Assembly: GCA_903847205.1 (NCBI GenBank) | Contig: CAINDA010000062.1 | Span: 1 to 64,000, forward strand | DNA length: 64,000 bases | Source of the DNA: an uncultured Bacteroidota bacterium | Lineage (GTDB): Bacteria > Bacteroidota > Bacteroidia > 2-12-FULL-35-15 | Direction of reading: 5' to 3' | Shown here: in pieces, positions 34,881 through 43,296 of the stretch | How the letters are laid out: each line of letters begins with the position of its first letter | How positions within the stretch are numbered: position 1 is the first letter of the stretch | The notes under the pieces: model-generated | Told to the model about the DNA's origin: nothing | The model's input: only the letters and a program-made list of their open reading frames with translations | Databases searched by the model: none | Translations under genes and position numbers: made by a program

Positions 34881-36413
34881 TCACGATAAATGAGGCCAAA
34901 CATTACATTTGTTCTGTTCCGGTTTTATTTCATAAACAGTAAACCCGCCGATGCGTCTAATTGCAATACATGGGTAATGCTTTCGAATCCACCAATATGT
35001 TTTACCAGCCGGGTAATTACTCCACTGAGGAATAAATTTTTCATCATCAATTACAAGAAATGTTTTTTTTCCATCAGCAAGTATTGCCTCTGCTTCAGCA
35101 ATGCTCAGTGTATATATGCTCATTGGTTCAACCTTCATTGGATAAGCAAGGTAAACCGCATAAAGCGACGTAGAAATAATACGTGAATTTTCTGTCGCGG
35201 CAGCCACTTTCATAGCCGCTTCTCTAAGCTCATTTTTGGCAGTTGAGAGTTTATTAATATATCGCACACCGAACGCAGCTGAAACTATAGTGAACACCAA
35301 TACGCATATCATCACACGTTTTGCATTCCAGCGCCGCAGGCACCATAAAATACCAAGAACAGCAAAAATAGAGAGGGGCTGGTATAAGCTGAATGCTATA
35401 CGCGGGTTTTGAATAGGAATGCCGCACAATAAAAAATAAAAAGTCAGATACCAAAGTACCAATGATAACAATACCCATCGGGGTAATTCATGTATACAAT
35501 AATAAAACCCTAAAATTACTAATACTAAACCTACAGGTGTAAAATCTTCCCATCTGAATGGGAGTACTGCGTAATAGAGAATACTTGGCAGCTGAGATGT
35601 TTGGTGCCCGTCAACCGATTCGAATGAACGGGTAAACAAATTTTTAAAACTCCAGTCATTTATAAGATCATAACTGATGCCGGCGGCTGTTCCTTTGTGC
35701 ACGATTAATATTTCGGGAAGCAAGGCAATGAGAAAACAAAATCCAAAAATAAAAACGTAAAAAAATGTTTTTCTTAATGAAAATCCGGAGAGCAAAACAA
35801 TTGCAAGAGGAACCAGCATAAGTATATCAACATATCTTGTAGAAACAGCAAGCCCTATTGAAATACCCGCAAAAGCAAGCGGGAAAGGACTTTTTGAAAC
35901 TTTCCATTTCCAAATCAAAAGAATCAGGAGCATTGCCCAAAATGCACCCATCATATCAGACATTATCAGAAGCTGGTATTTGAGCATTATTCCCCGCCCA
36001 AACAATAGCAGCATCGCACCAAGCACAACTAAAATAGTTTTTTCCTGATCTAAATTTTTTATTCGCGCTATGAATAATGCCATGCCGCCTGCGGCTGCAA
36101 TAAGACCTCCGCCGGCAATAAAGTTTATCCATTGTGCAGCTTTAAATGTTTCGCCGATAAAAAATGTTATTGAAAGCAGTGCCGGGTAACCATAGGGCCA
36201 ATGCTGATGACTGGGTAATGCTGCATTTGAAATAGCCTGCTTAAAATGTTGAGCCATCCGAAAATATACATAGCTGTCACCATTGAAATCAATGCCGTCA
36301 AAATCAATTAAACGATTGACAAACACAGCAAAGACAACAGAAAAAAGTGAAAAGAATACAATGTGCTTCGCCGGCGATATTTTAATAACTCCACTCCAAA
36401 TGTTAAACTTCAT
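34881..36413 (-). CDS. GT-C membrane glycosyltransferase (PMT/ArnT-like)
   Basis: I choose ATG 36413 (MKFNIWSGVIK) over an in-frame TTG 30 bp upstream. The 510-residue product has about 11 TM segments and a C-terminal soluble domain of ~120 residues. The first periplasmic loop carries DFDGIDFNGDSYVYFRMAQHF, an acidic motif placed like the catalytic Asp of GT39/GT83-type enzymes, followed by HWPYGYPALLS. It should use a polyprenyl-phosphate sugar donor. Acceptor unknown. The promoter region is shared with the divergent B12-radical SAM gene (64 bp between starts). Confidence 0.72.
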   Translation of the reverse strand: MKFNIWSGVIKISPAKHIVFFSLFSVVFAVFVNRLIDFDGIDFNGDSYVYFRMAQHFKQAISNAALPSHQHWPYGYPALLSITFFIGETFKAAQWINFIAGGGLIAAAGGMALFIARIKNLDQEKTILVVLGAMLLLFGRGIMLKYQLLIMSDMMGAFWAMLLILLIWKWKVSKSPFPLAFAGISIGLAVSTRYVDILMLVPLAIVLLSGFSLRKTFFYVFIFGFCFLIALLPEILIVHKGTAAGISYDLINDWSFKNLFTRSFESVDGHQTSQLPSILYYAVLPFRWEDFTPVGLVLVILGFYYCIHELPRWVLLSLVLWYLTFYFLLCGIPIQNPRIAFSLYQPLSIFAVLGILWCLRRWNAKRVMICVLVFTIVSAAFGVRYINKLSTAKNELREAAMKVAAATENSRIISTSLYAVYLAYPMKVEPMSIYTLSIAEAEAILADGKKTFLVIDDEKFIPQWSNYPAGKTYWWIRKHYPCIAIRRIGGFTVYEIKPEQNKCNVWPHLS

Positions 36414-36477
36414 GGGTAAAAATTTGGATTTAATAATCGCCAAATATTATAAATATTTTTTTATATTTATAACTTAA

Positions 36478-38001
36478 TTGTCAAAAAACAATCATCCTTT
36501 GAATAAAGTTCTTCTTTTCAATCCACGCAGTGCCGATTCCAAACCGCGGATTCCAAACTCCATTTTATCCATTGCAGCATCTATCGATTCCAGCTATGAT
36601 TATGTAATAGTTGATGGAAATATGGAGAATAATCCTGAAGAAAAAATTTTATCCTATCTGGCATCAGGCGGTTTTGGTTACTTCGGATGCACGGTAATGC
36701 CCGGCCCGCAATTGAGACAGGCCATTCCTATATCTGAAAAAGTAAGAGGAAATTTTCCGGAAATAAAAATTATCTGGGGGGGGTACTTTCCTTCCAACCA
36801 TCCAAAGGTGGTTTTAAATTCCGGTTATGTTGATGTAATTATCAACGGCCCCGGCGATATGGCTTTTCCCGCACTATTAAATGCAATGGATTCCGGGCAG
36901 CCTTATGATCAAATAAATAATTTAATTTTCCCCGATAAAGGTGAAATTGTAAAAACCGGAAAGGATGAACTCTATGATCTGGATAAACTGCCTCCTCTCC
37001 CTTATGAAAAGCTGAATGGCTTTTACCCTATTCACAAATATCTTGGAAAAACATACTTAGGCACAAAAACTATTGCTTATCATTCCAGCTTCGGATGCCC
37101 TTTTACATGCTCATTCTGCGCTGTAGTTCCTATTTATAATGCAAGGTGGAAAGGCAAGTCGGCAAAAGGGATATATGACGATATCCGTTTTTTGAAAGAA
37201 AAACATCAAGGTAATGCGATTGAATTTCATGACAACAATTTTTTTGTTTCTGAAAAAAGAACTGCAGAGTTTGCTTCACTTATCAAAAACGATAATATGG
37301 TATGGTGGGGAGAAGGCCGTATAGATACAATCAATAAGTACAAGGATGAAACATTGGCGTTGATGCGCGAATCTGGCTGTAAAATGATTTTTTTCGGTGC
37401 AGAAACGGGCAATGATGCTATTCTAAAGAAAATGGATAAAGGTGGAACCCAGACTGCTGAACAAATTCGAACCTTCGTAAAACGTATGGCATCGTTTGAT
37501 ATTATACCCGAATACTCTTTTGTACTGGGAACTCCAGGCGATTCACCCGAACAGGTCATGTCACAGATTGATGATGACATCAGATTTATTAAGGAGATTA
37601 AAGAAATAAATCCTAAGACTGAAATTATTATTTATCTCTACAGCCCGGTTCCTACTGAAGGTTCTGAAATGTATAAACAGGTTTTGGCAAGCGGTTTTCG
37701 TTTCCCTGAAAAGCTCAGCGACTGGCTCAATCCGGCATGGGAAAATTTCGACCTTCGTAAAAACCCTTTAACACCGTGGCTCACAGCAGAAATGGTTGAT
37801 AAAATCAAGAATTTCGAAACCGTATTAAACGGCTACTATCCCACTATTTCGGATGTAAAACTGAGCCCGTTTCAGCGGAGGGCAATCCGCAGCATTTCTT
37901 CAATACGGTATAAAAATAACTGGACAAGTTATCCTTATGAAATTAAAATACTGCAGAAATTTTGGTTAAAATACCGGCAGCCTGAAATACAAGGGTTCTA
38001 A
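36478..38001 (+). CDS. B12-binding radical SAM protein (first)
   Basis: A 507-residue protein. A stop codon lies just upstream and the conserved KVLLFNPRSADSKPRIPNSI start begins at residue 9, so TTG 36478 must be the start. The N-terminal ~150 residues form a Rossmann-like cobalamin-binding domain (NPR.ADSKPRIPNSILSIAA; IIWGGYFPSNHPKVVLN). No DxHxxG motif is seen, so B12 binding may be base-on or lost. The radical SAM core has CPFTCSFC (C207, C211, C214) and the downstream GAETGNDAILKKMDKG and SFVLGTPGDSPEQVM motifs. Such enzymes do methyl transfer, ring formation or C-C coupling. First of six same-strand genes of a putative modification pathway. Confidence 0.86.
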   Translation: MSKNNHPLNKVLLFNPRSADSKPRIPNSILSIAASIDSSYDYVIVDGNMENNPEEKILSYLASGGFGYFGCTVMPGPQLRQAIPISEKVRGNFPEIKIIWGGYFPSNHPKVVLNSGYVDVIINGPGDMAFPALLNAMDSGQPYDQINNLIFPDKGEIVKTGKDELYDLDKLPPLPYEKLNGFYPIHKYLGKTYLGTKTIAYHSSFGCPFTCSFCAVVPIYNARWKGKSAKGIYDDIRFLKEKHQGNAIEFHDNNFFVSEKRTAEFASLIKNDNMVWWGEGRIDTINKYKDETLALMRESGCKMIFFGAETGNDAILKKMDKGGTQTAEQIRTFVKRMASFDIIPEYSFVLGTPGDSPEQVMSQIDDDIRFIKEIKEINPKTEIIIYLYSPVPTEGSEMYKQVLASGFRFPEKLSDWLNPAWENFDLRKNPLTPWLTAEMVDKIKNFETVLNGYYPTISDVKLSPFQRRAIRSISSIRYKNNWTSYPYEIKILQKFWLKYRQPEIQGF

Positions 38002-38095
38002 CCAAATGCCCTTTATTATTGGTGTAGCAGCAGAATTTCAAAACAACCTTCAATTATTTTTTGAATTAAAATATTAGAAATTATATTTTTTTATA

Positions 38096-38788
38096 ATGAA
38101 ATTTATTAAATATTTTCTAAACAAAACATATAAACCATTATTAGAAAAATATTTAGCTAAGCCCCGCAAGTACCGTTACAAAGGCAACACCTTCCTGATT
38201 GAACCGGGAGTATTTCACCCAGGATTTTTTTTCAGCACAAAATTTCTCTTGAACTTTCTAATGTCATTTCCATTAAAAAGTAAAACCCTTTTGGAGCTTG
38301 GCGCCGGCAGCGGTTTTATTTCATTGCATGCTTCCCGCGCAGGAGCGCATGTAACGGCCTCAGACATCAGCCTCCAGGCCTTCCATACTATTCGGGTGAA
38401 TTCAGAACTGCAGTCTGAAAAAATTCAGATAATTCATTCCGATCTTTTCATGAGCATCCCGCGGCAAGACTTCGATTTTATTGTTATTAATCCTCCGTAT
38501 TATAAAAAAGATCCCATCGCAGAAGCAGAATATGCCTGGTACTGCGGAAAGAACGGCGAATATTTCACACGCCTATTTGCTGTGCTCTCATCCTATATGC
38601 ATAAGGATTCTATAGTATTAATGGTTCTTTCCGAAGACTGTGACATTGAAATGATAAACTCCGCAGCATTAAAAAATTCGTTCCTCCTGAATAAACTTAA
38701 AGAGAAACGCATTTTATGGGAAAACAATTTTATCTATCAAATTTGTTTTGATGATGATTACATCTCACAGAGTTCTAAAAAAACATAG
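38096..38788 (+). CDS. HemK/PrmC-like SAM methyltransferase
   Basis: A 230-residue class I methyltransferase. The SAM-binding loop LLELGAGSGFISLHASRAGA (about 64-83) is followed by the acidic VTASDIS, and at ~128 by VINPPYYKKDP. The NPPY tetrad is the amide/amino N-methyltransferase signature of the HemK/PrmC, TrmN6 and DNA adenine classes. The N-terminal ~55 residues are basic (YLAKPRKYRYKGNTF). Target unknown; transfer to a nitrogen is likely. It lies 94 bp after the first radical SAM gene. Confidence 0.82.
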   Translation: MKFIKYFLNKTYKPLLEKYLAKPRKYRYKGNTFLIEPGVFHPGFFFSTKFLLNFLMSFPLKSKTLLELGAGSGFISLHASRAGAHVTASDISLQAFHTIRVNSELQSEKIQIIHSDLFMSIPRQDFDFIVINPPYYKKDPIAEAEYAWYCGKNGEYFTRLFAVLSSYMHKDSIVLMVLSEDCDIEMINSAALKNSFLLNKLKEKRILWENNFIYQICFDDDYISQSSKKT

Positions 38789-38854
38789 AACATCGTTTCT
38801 ATTTGGATATTTATTTTATCTTTAACATATAAATATTTCGAAAAGCAGATCTGA

Positions 38855-39946
38855 TTGATAATTTCATCCCTTCAAAAAAAACTCAATGTAAAGTTTTTAC
38901 CCCAAAAACTTTTCTATACTCCGGAATGGCTGGTATTAGGGGTTAATAATGTATGCAATCTGCATTGTAAAATGTGTGATGTTGGTACCTGTTATACTGA
39001 AAGTAATTTTGCTGTTAACCTGATCGGCACACATCCATTAAACATGCCATTGGAGCTTATCAAAAAAATAATAGATGATGCTGCCGCAAATTTCCCATCC
39101 GTTAAACTGGGCTATGCTTTTACAGAACCTTTGGTTTATCCTCATTTGATCGAATCCTTATTTTATGCGCAGTCTAAAAAATTATATACTTCTGTTACAA
39201 CCAATGCGCTGACGCTTCCTAAACATGCGAAACAGCTGTGTGAATCAGGCTTAGATCATCTTTTTATATCGCTCGACGGCCATGAGGAAATTCATAATAT
39301 GATAAGCGGCCATAAAAGCTCCTTCCAAAAAGCAATCGAAGGCATTGAAAAATTAATCGCTGAAAAACACCGCCCCAAAATTTCTGTTTTCTGTACAATC
39401 ACAGAATGGAATATCGGCAGTCTTAAAAGATTTGCGGATTTTTTTAAAAAGTATCCGCTGGAAGAATTAGGGTTTATGCATACCAATTTTACTCCCGACA
39501 ACATTGTTATCGCGCACAATCAGTTATACGGTCATAATTACCGGGCCACTATTTCCAATGTCACGAATGTCACGGAAACGCACATAGGGGAAATGAATCT
39601 GCAAATTTTGTGGGAGGAAATACAATCGTTAAAACGAGATTCCTTTCCCTTCCGCCTGAGCTTTTCTCCGGAAATAAAGAGTTACGAAAGCCTGAAATTT
39701 TTTTATAACAAACCTGATGTTTTAATAGGCAAAAAATGTAACGATGCTTTTAGAAATATCATGATTAAATCGGACGGTTCTGTAATTCCCTCACACGGCC
39801 GATACTATAATATTAACCTGGGCAATGTTTATGACAGCTCAATAAGTGACATTTGGAACAGTACGGCTGCTGCAATTTTTCGTAAAGATTTGATCAAAGC
39901 TGGAGGCTTATTGCCTGCCTGCTCCCGATGCTGCAGCGCTTTTTAA
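38855..39946 (+). CDS. Radical SAM/SPASM protein
   Basis: A 363-residue protein starting at TTG 38855 (no ATG fits). The radical SAM cluster CNLHCKMC lies early (C34, C38, C41). It is followed by LGYAFTEPLVYPHLIESLFYA (split, GxxEPL motif) and TTNALTLPKHAKQLCESGLD. The C-terminal SPASM-like region (~295-363) contains CNDAFRNIMIKSDGSVIPSHG, GNVYDSSISDIWNS and a terminal CSRCC, enough Cys for one auxiliary Fe-S cluster. SPASM enzymes modify peptides, sugars or cofactors. No small precursor-peptide gene is seen nearby, so a peptide substrate is not favoured. Confidence 0.84.
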   Translation: MIISSLQKKLNVKFLPQKLFYTPEWLVLGVNNVCNLHCKMCDVGTCYTESNFAVNLIGTHPLNMPLELIKKIIDDAAANFPSVKLGYAFTEPLVYPHLIESLFYAQSKKLYTSVTTNALTLPKHAKQLCESGLDHLFISLDGHEEIHNMISGHKSSFQKAIEGIEKLIAEKHRPKISVFCTITEWNIGSLKRFADFFKKYPLEELGFMHTNFTPDNIVIAHNQLYGHNYRATISNVTNVTETHIGEMNLQILWEEIQSLKRDSFPFRLSFSPEIKSYESLKFFYNKPDVLIGKKCNDAFRNIMIKSDGSVIPSHGRYYNINLGNVYDSSISDIWNSTAAAIFRKDLIKAGGLLPACSRCCSAF

Positions 39947-39988
39947 AATAATTAATTTTAGTAAATCTGCTTTGTTGTTTTGAATATA

Positions 39989-40957
39989 ATGGAACCATCT
40001 GATACATCTGTATTAACAAATAAAACAGCTCTTGAAAATGATCTGGAAGCAGGTGTTTTGAAAACGCTTTTGTATTTCGATGTTTTTTATTATCCGCTCA
40101 CACTGCAGGAAATCAAGGACAACTGCCGTCAGATTTACAACTCACCGCAGGATTTGGAAGCTGTATTGGAGGAGCTGGTTTCTAAAAAAATAATAAAAAA
40201 ACAAAATGATTTTTACTTCATAAATGAAGATAATTCTATTGTTGAAAGAAGGCAGAATGGAAATCTTATGGCCGATAAATTTTATAAAGCAGCTTTTTTA
40301 TTCAGCCGCTTGATCTCCTGGTTCCCGTTTGTAAAAGGCGTCTGCATTTCCGGTTCATTATCCAAAGGGTATATGGAGAAAGACAGTGATATTGATTATT
40401 TCATTATAACTTCTCCATCCAGATTGTGGTTATGCCGTACGTTATTGGTTTTATTCAAAAAAGTTTTTCTGTTGAATTCTAAAAAATACTTTTGTGTGAA
40501 TTACTTTATCGATACCGAACACCTTGCGATTCCGGATAAAAATCTTTTTGCTGCAACGGAACTTGCATTCATTCATCCAACTTATAACCATGAATTATAT
40601 ATGCAGTTCATGAAGACCAATTCATGGTTTAAAGAATTTTATCCTAATAAAAAAGAGCAGGAAAATACAAAAACATTACCTCAGCATAAATTTTTCCTGA
40701 AGCATTTTTTAGAAATTTTATTCAACGGAAAAGCCGGCGAAATGCTTGATAATTGGTGCTTCCGCTTGACACTGAAGTATTGGAAGAAAAAATTTAAAAA
40801 TTTTGATGCTGCTCAATTTGATCTTCATCTGCGTTCAAAAAAAGAAGTTTCAAAACATCATCCTAATGGATTTCAAATAAAAGTTTTAGCAGCTTACCAG
40901 ATTAAAATAAAAGAGTTTCAAAGCAGACACAGCATTAGTCTTGATAATACGATATGA
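39989..40957 (+). CDS. Nucleotidyltransferase-fold protein with N-terminal winged helix
   Basis: I take ATG 39989 (an in-frame TTG at 39980 is possible). About 322 residues. Residues ~18-85 look like a winged helix (VLKTLLYFDVFYYPLTLQEI, LEELVSKKIIKKQNDFYFI). The polymerase-beta type nucleotidyltransferase motif GSLSKGYMEKDSDIDYFII follows at ~116-134, with the two metal-binding Asp of SDID. The remaining ~190 residues are helical and basic. It ends with an ATGA overlap with the second B12-radical SAM gene, so the two are translationally coupled. It may transfer a nucleotide to a small molecule, lipid or protein. No close characterised relative is known to me. Confidence 0.75.
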   Translation: MEPSDTSVLTNKTALENDLEAGVLKTLLYFDVFYYPLTLQEIKDNCRQIYNSPQDLEAVLEELVSKKIIKKQNDFYFINEDNSIVERRQNGNLMADKFYKAAFLFSRLISWFPFVKGVCISGSLSKGYMEKDSDIDYFIITSPSRLWLCRTLLVLFKKVFLLNSKKYFCVNYFIDTEHLAIPDKNLFAATELAFIHPTYNHELYMQFMKTNSWFKEFYPNKKEQENTKTLPQHKFFLKHFLEILFNGKAGEMLDNWCFRLTLKYWKKKFKNFDAAQFDLHLRSKKEVSKHHPNGFQIKVLAAYQIKIKEFQSRHSISLDNTI

Positions 40958-42429
40958 ATAAAAAGGCAGTTAAAATTCTTTTTTCCCATTCCTATTTTAT
41001 GCGCTTCGACAAAAAGCAATGGGAATTGGGGCAGCCCTATGCACCTCTGGGGACTCTATTTGCGGCCTCGTTGCTGCGAAAAAACGGATATGATGTCTCC
41101 TTATTCGACAGCATGTTTGCAGAAGGTCCTGATGAAGTAATCAACATACTCGATAATTACAAACCGGACTTCTTTGTGATTTATGACGATGGGTTTAACT
41201 ACCTCACCAAAATGTGTCTCACCAACATGAGAGAAGCAGCCTTCCGTATGGCTGAATATGCAAAACAAAAAGGATGTACAGTGATTGTTTCCAGCTCTGA
41301 TTCCGCAGATCATTACGAAAAATATTTAAATCATGATGCAGATATAATCATAAAAGGTGAGGCGGAGCAGACTTTATTAGAATTGATTAATTCTTTCAAA
41401 AACGGAGTCGCTGATTTGGATTCAATTAAAGGATTGATTTACAAAAAATCAGGAAGTATTGTCAATACACCTAAACGTGAAGTGATGCGCGATCTTGATG
41501 CGCTTCCCCTTCCCGCCTGGGATTTGGTTGACATGGCAAAATACAAATCGGTATGGAAAAACAAATACAATTATTTTTCAATAAACATTGCAACAACAAG
41601 GGGCTGCCCTTTCAAATGCAACTGGTGTGCAAAACCCATTTACGGGAATCGCTATAATACACGGTCGGTTAAACAAGTGGTTGAAGAATTAATTTATTTA
41701 AAAACTAATTATCAATTCGATCATGTTTGGTTCTGCGATGACATATTCGGCCTGAAACCTGGATGGGTAAATGAGTTCGCAGATCACTTGAAAAACGCCC
41801 AATTAAAAATAAAATATAAAATTCAATCACGTGTTGATTTATTACTGGAAGAAAATAACATTACCGCATTAGCTGAATCGGGCTGCGATACAGTCTGGGT
41901 AGGCGCAGAATCAGGCTCACAGAAAATACTGGATGCAATGGATAAGGGCACCAAGGTGGAACAAATTTATGAAGCAAGCAGATTATTAAAAAAAAATGGA
42001 ATTAAAGACGCCTTCTTTTTGCAGTTTGGTTATCCGGGCGAAACAATGGAGGACATAAAAAAAACCATTCAAATGCTGAATGACCTGCTGCCCGTAGATA
42101 TCGGAGTATCCATTTCTTATCCCCTGCCTGGCACACTATTTCATGAAAATGTAAAAGAGCAGCTTAAAGAAAAAACAAACTGGGTGGATTCGGATGAATT
42201 AATAATGATGTTCAAAAACACGTATTCGCCTGAATTTTATAAGGCTTTGCATCGTTACATTCATAAAAATTACCGAAAGAAACAAGCGATTCAATTTCTC
42301 AAAAACGGAATCAAAAATCCGATGCTGCTGCAGAAACATTCTATAAAAAAAATCACCTCTCTTCTATATTACATTCCTGTTACGTTTTGGGAGCGGATGC
42401 GTGTAAACAAACTGACAAAAACACAATGA
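40954..42429 (+). CDS. B12-binding radical SAM protein (second)
   Basis: A 491-residue protein overlapping the nucleotidyltransferase gene by 4 bp. The N-terminal B12-binding-like domain (~8-150) has APLGTLFAASLLRKNGYDVS, LFDSMFAEGPDE and IIIKGEAEQTLLEL, as in BchE/HpnP/OxsB-type proteins. The radical SAM motif CPFKCNWC gives C218, C222, C225. VWFCDDIFGLKPGWV, VWVGAESGSQKILDAMDKG and FFLQFGYPGETMEDI follow. Only ~25% of motif wording is shared with the first B12 enzyme, so the two probably act at different steps. Length is normal. The stop overlaps the start of the next methyltransferase (ATGA). Confidence 0.88.
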   Translation: MNKKAVKILFSHSYFMRFDKKQWELGQPYAPLGTLFAASLLRKNGYDVSLFDSMFAEGPDEVINILDNYKPDFFVIYDDGFNYLTKMCLTNMREAAFRMAEYAKQKGCTVIVSSSDSADHYEKYLNHDADIIIKGEAEQTLLELINSFKNGVADLDSIKGLIYKKSGSIVNTPKREVMRDLDALPLPAWDLVDMAKYKSVWKNKYNYFSINIATTRGCPFKCNWCAKPIYGNRYNTRSVKQVVEELIYLKTNYQFDHVWFCDDIFGLKPGWVNEFADHLKNAQLKIKYKIQSRVDLLLEENNITALAESGCDTVWVGAESGSQKILDAMDKGTKVEQIYEASRLLKKNGIKDAFFLQFGYPGETMEDIKKTIQMLNDLLPVDIGVSISYPLPGTLFHENVKEQLKEKTNWVDSDELIMMFKNTYSPEFYKALHRYIHKNYRKKQAIQFLKNGIKNPMLLQKHSIKKITSLLYYIPVTFWERMRVNKLTKTQ

Positions 42430-43241
42430 TTCCGATCGGCACAGCACAAGAGAACAATGTAAGTAATGCTTTTTCAAGGCAGGCGGCTGAATTCGATGAA
42501 ATGGATAGGTTAAACCCCGTTATTCAAAGGATGAGAAACCAGGTGCATACACATCTGCTGTCACTACTCAAACCAGGTGACCGGATTCTGGAACTCAATG
42601 CGGGAACAGGAATTGATGCTATTTTTCTCGCACAGCACGGATTTGAAATACTTGCCACAGACAACGCCGGCGGCATGCTGGCTGCCGGCGCTGAAAAAAT
42701 AAAAGCACTCGGTCTCGAAAAAAAAATACAATTACAAAAATGCTCCTTTAACAATCTCGAAGATTTAAAGGCTGGAACTTTCGATCATATTTTTTCTAAT
42801 TTCGGCGGATTAAACTGCTCAGAAAATATTGAAAATGTAATTAAACAATTTGACCGGCTTCTTAATTCCGGCGGCAAAGCCACCCTGGTGATTATGCCTC
42901 CTGTATGTCCTTGGGAGATGCTCTTAGCGCTGAAAGGAAATTTTAAAATTGCTTTTAGAAGATGGAATAAAAAAGGAATCCGTTCTCATCTTGAAGGAGC
43001 TTATTTTAATACATATTATTATTCTCCAAAAAGATTGTACAATGCTTTTGATAAAAATAAATACAGTAAAATTGCTGTAAAAGGCTTAGGTATTTTAAGC
43101 CCTCCCCCCTACCTTGAAAAATTTCCGGTTCAGCATCCCAAAATTTTTAATGCCCTTTGCAGAATGGAAGAAAAGATTGATCTCCGTTCTCCTTTTAATT
43201 CCTGGGCCGATCATTTCATAATCAGTATGAAAAAGAATTGA
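42426..43241 (+). CDS. UbiE-type SAM methyltransferase
   Basis: The start is ATG 42426, forming an ATGA overlap with the preceding stop; a longer TTG start at 42387 lies inside the radical SAM gene and is unlikely. The 271-residue protein has a methyltransferase_11-like core: ILELNAGTGIDAIFLAQHG (motif I), EILATDNAGGML, FDHIFSNFGGLNC and LLNSGGKATLVIMPP. The C-terminal ~100 residues (FRRWNKKGIRSHLEGAYFN) are a cap or substrate domain. It closes the six-gene set. The small-molecule substrate is presumably made by the radical SAM enzymes. Confidence 0.82.
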   Translation: MIPIGTAQENNVSNAFSRQAAEFDEMDRLNPVIQRMRNQVHTHLLSLLKPGDRILELNAGTGIDAIFLAQHGFEILATDNAGGMLAAGAEKIKALGLEKKIQLQKCSFNNLEDLKAGTFDHIFSNFGGLNCSENIENVIKQFDRLLNSGGKATLVIMPPVCPWEMLLALKGNFKIAFRRWNKKGIRSHLEGAYFNTYYYSPKRLYNAFDKNKYSKIAVKGLGILSPPPYLEKFPVQHPKIFNALCRMEEKIDLRSPFNSWADHFIISMKKN

Positions 43242-43296
43242 AATTTATTCCCGCTTCAATTTCCGCTTTAAATTTTAATTTCATAACAGCGAAAAA

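Noticed and set aside
38855-39946. RiPP (ribosomal peptide) cluster around the SPASM protein
   Set aside because: No small precursor gene, protease or peptide-recognition (RRE) domain was found near it, and the gene neighbours are methyltransferases, B12 enzymes and a nucleotidyltransferase.
42387-42425. Upstream TTG start for the second methyltransferase
   Set aside because: It lies wholly inside the radical SAM gene; the ATG at 42426 gives the ATGA overlap seen elsewhere in the operon and starts nearer the conserved domain.
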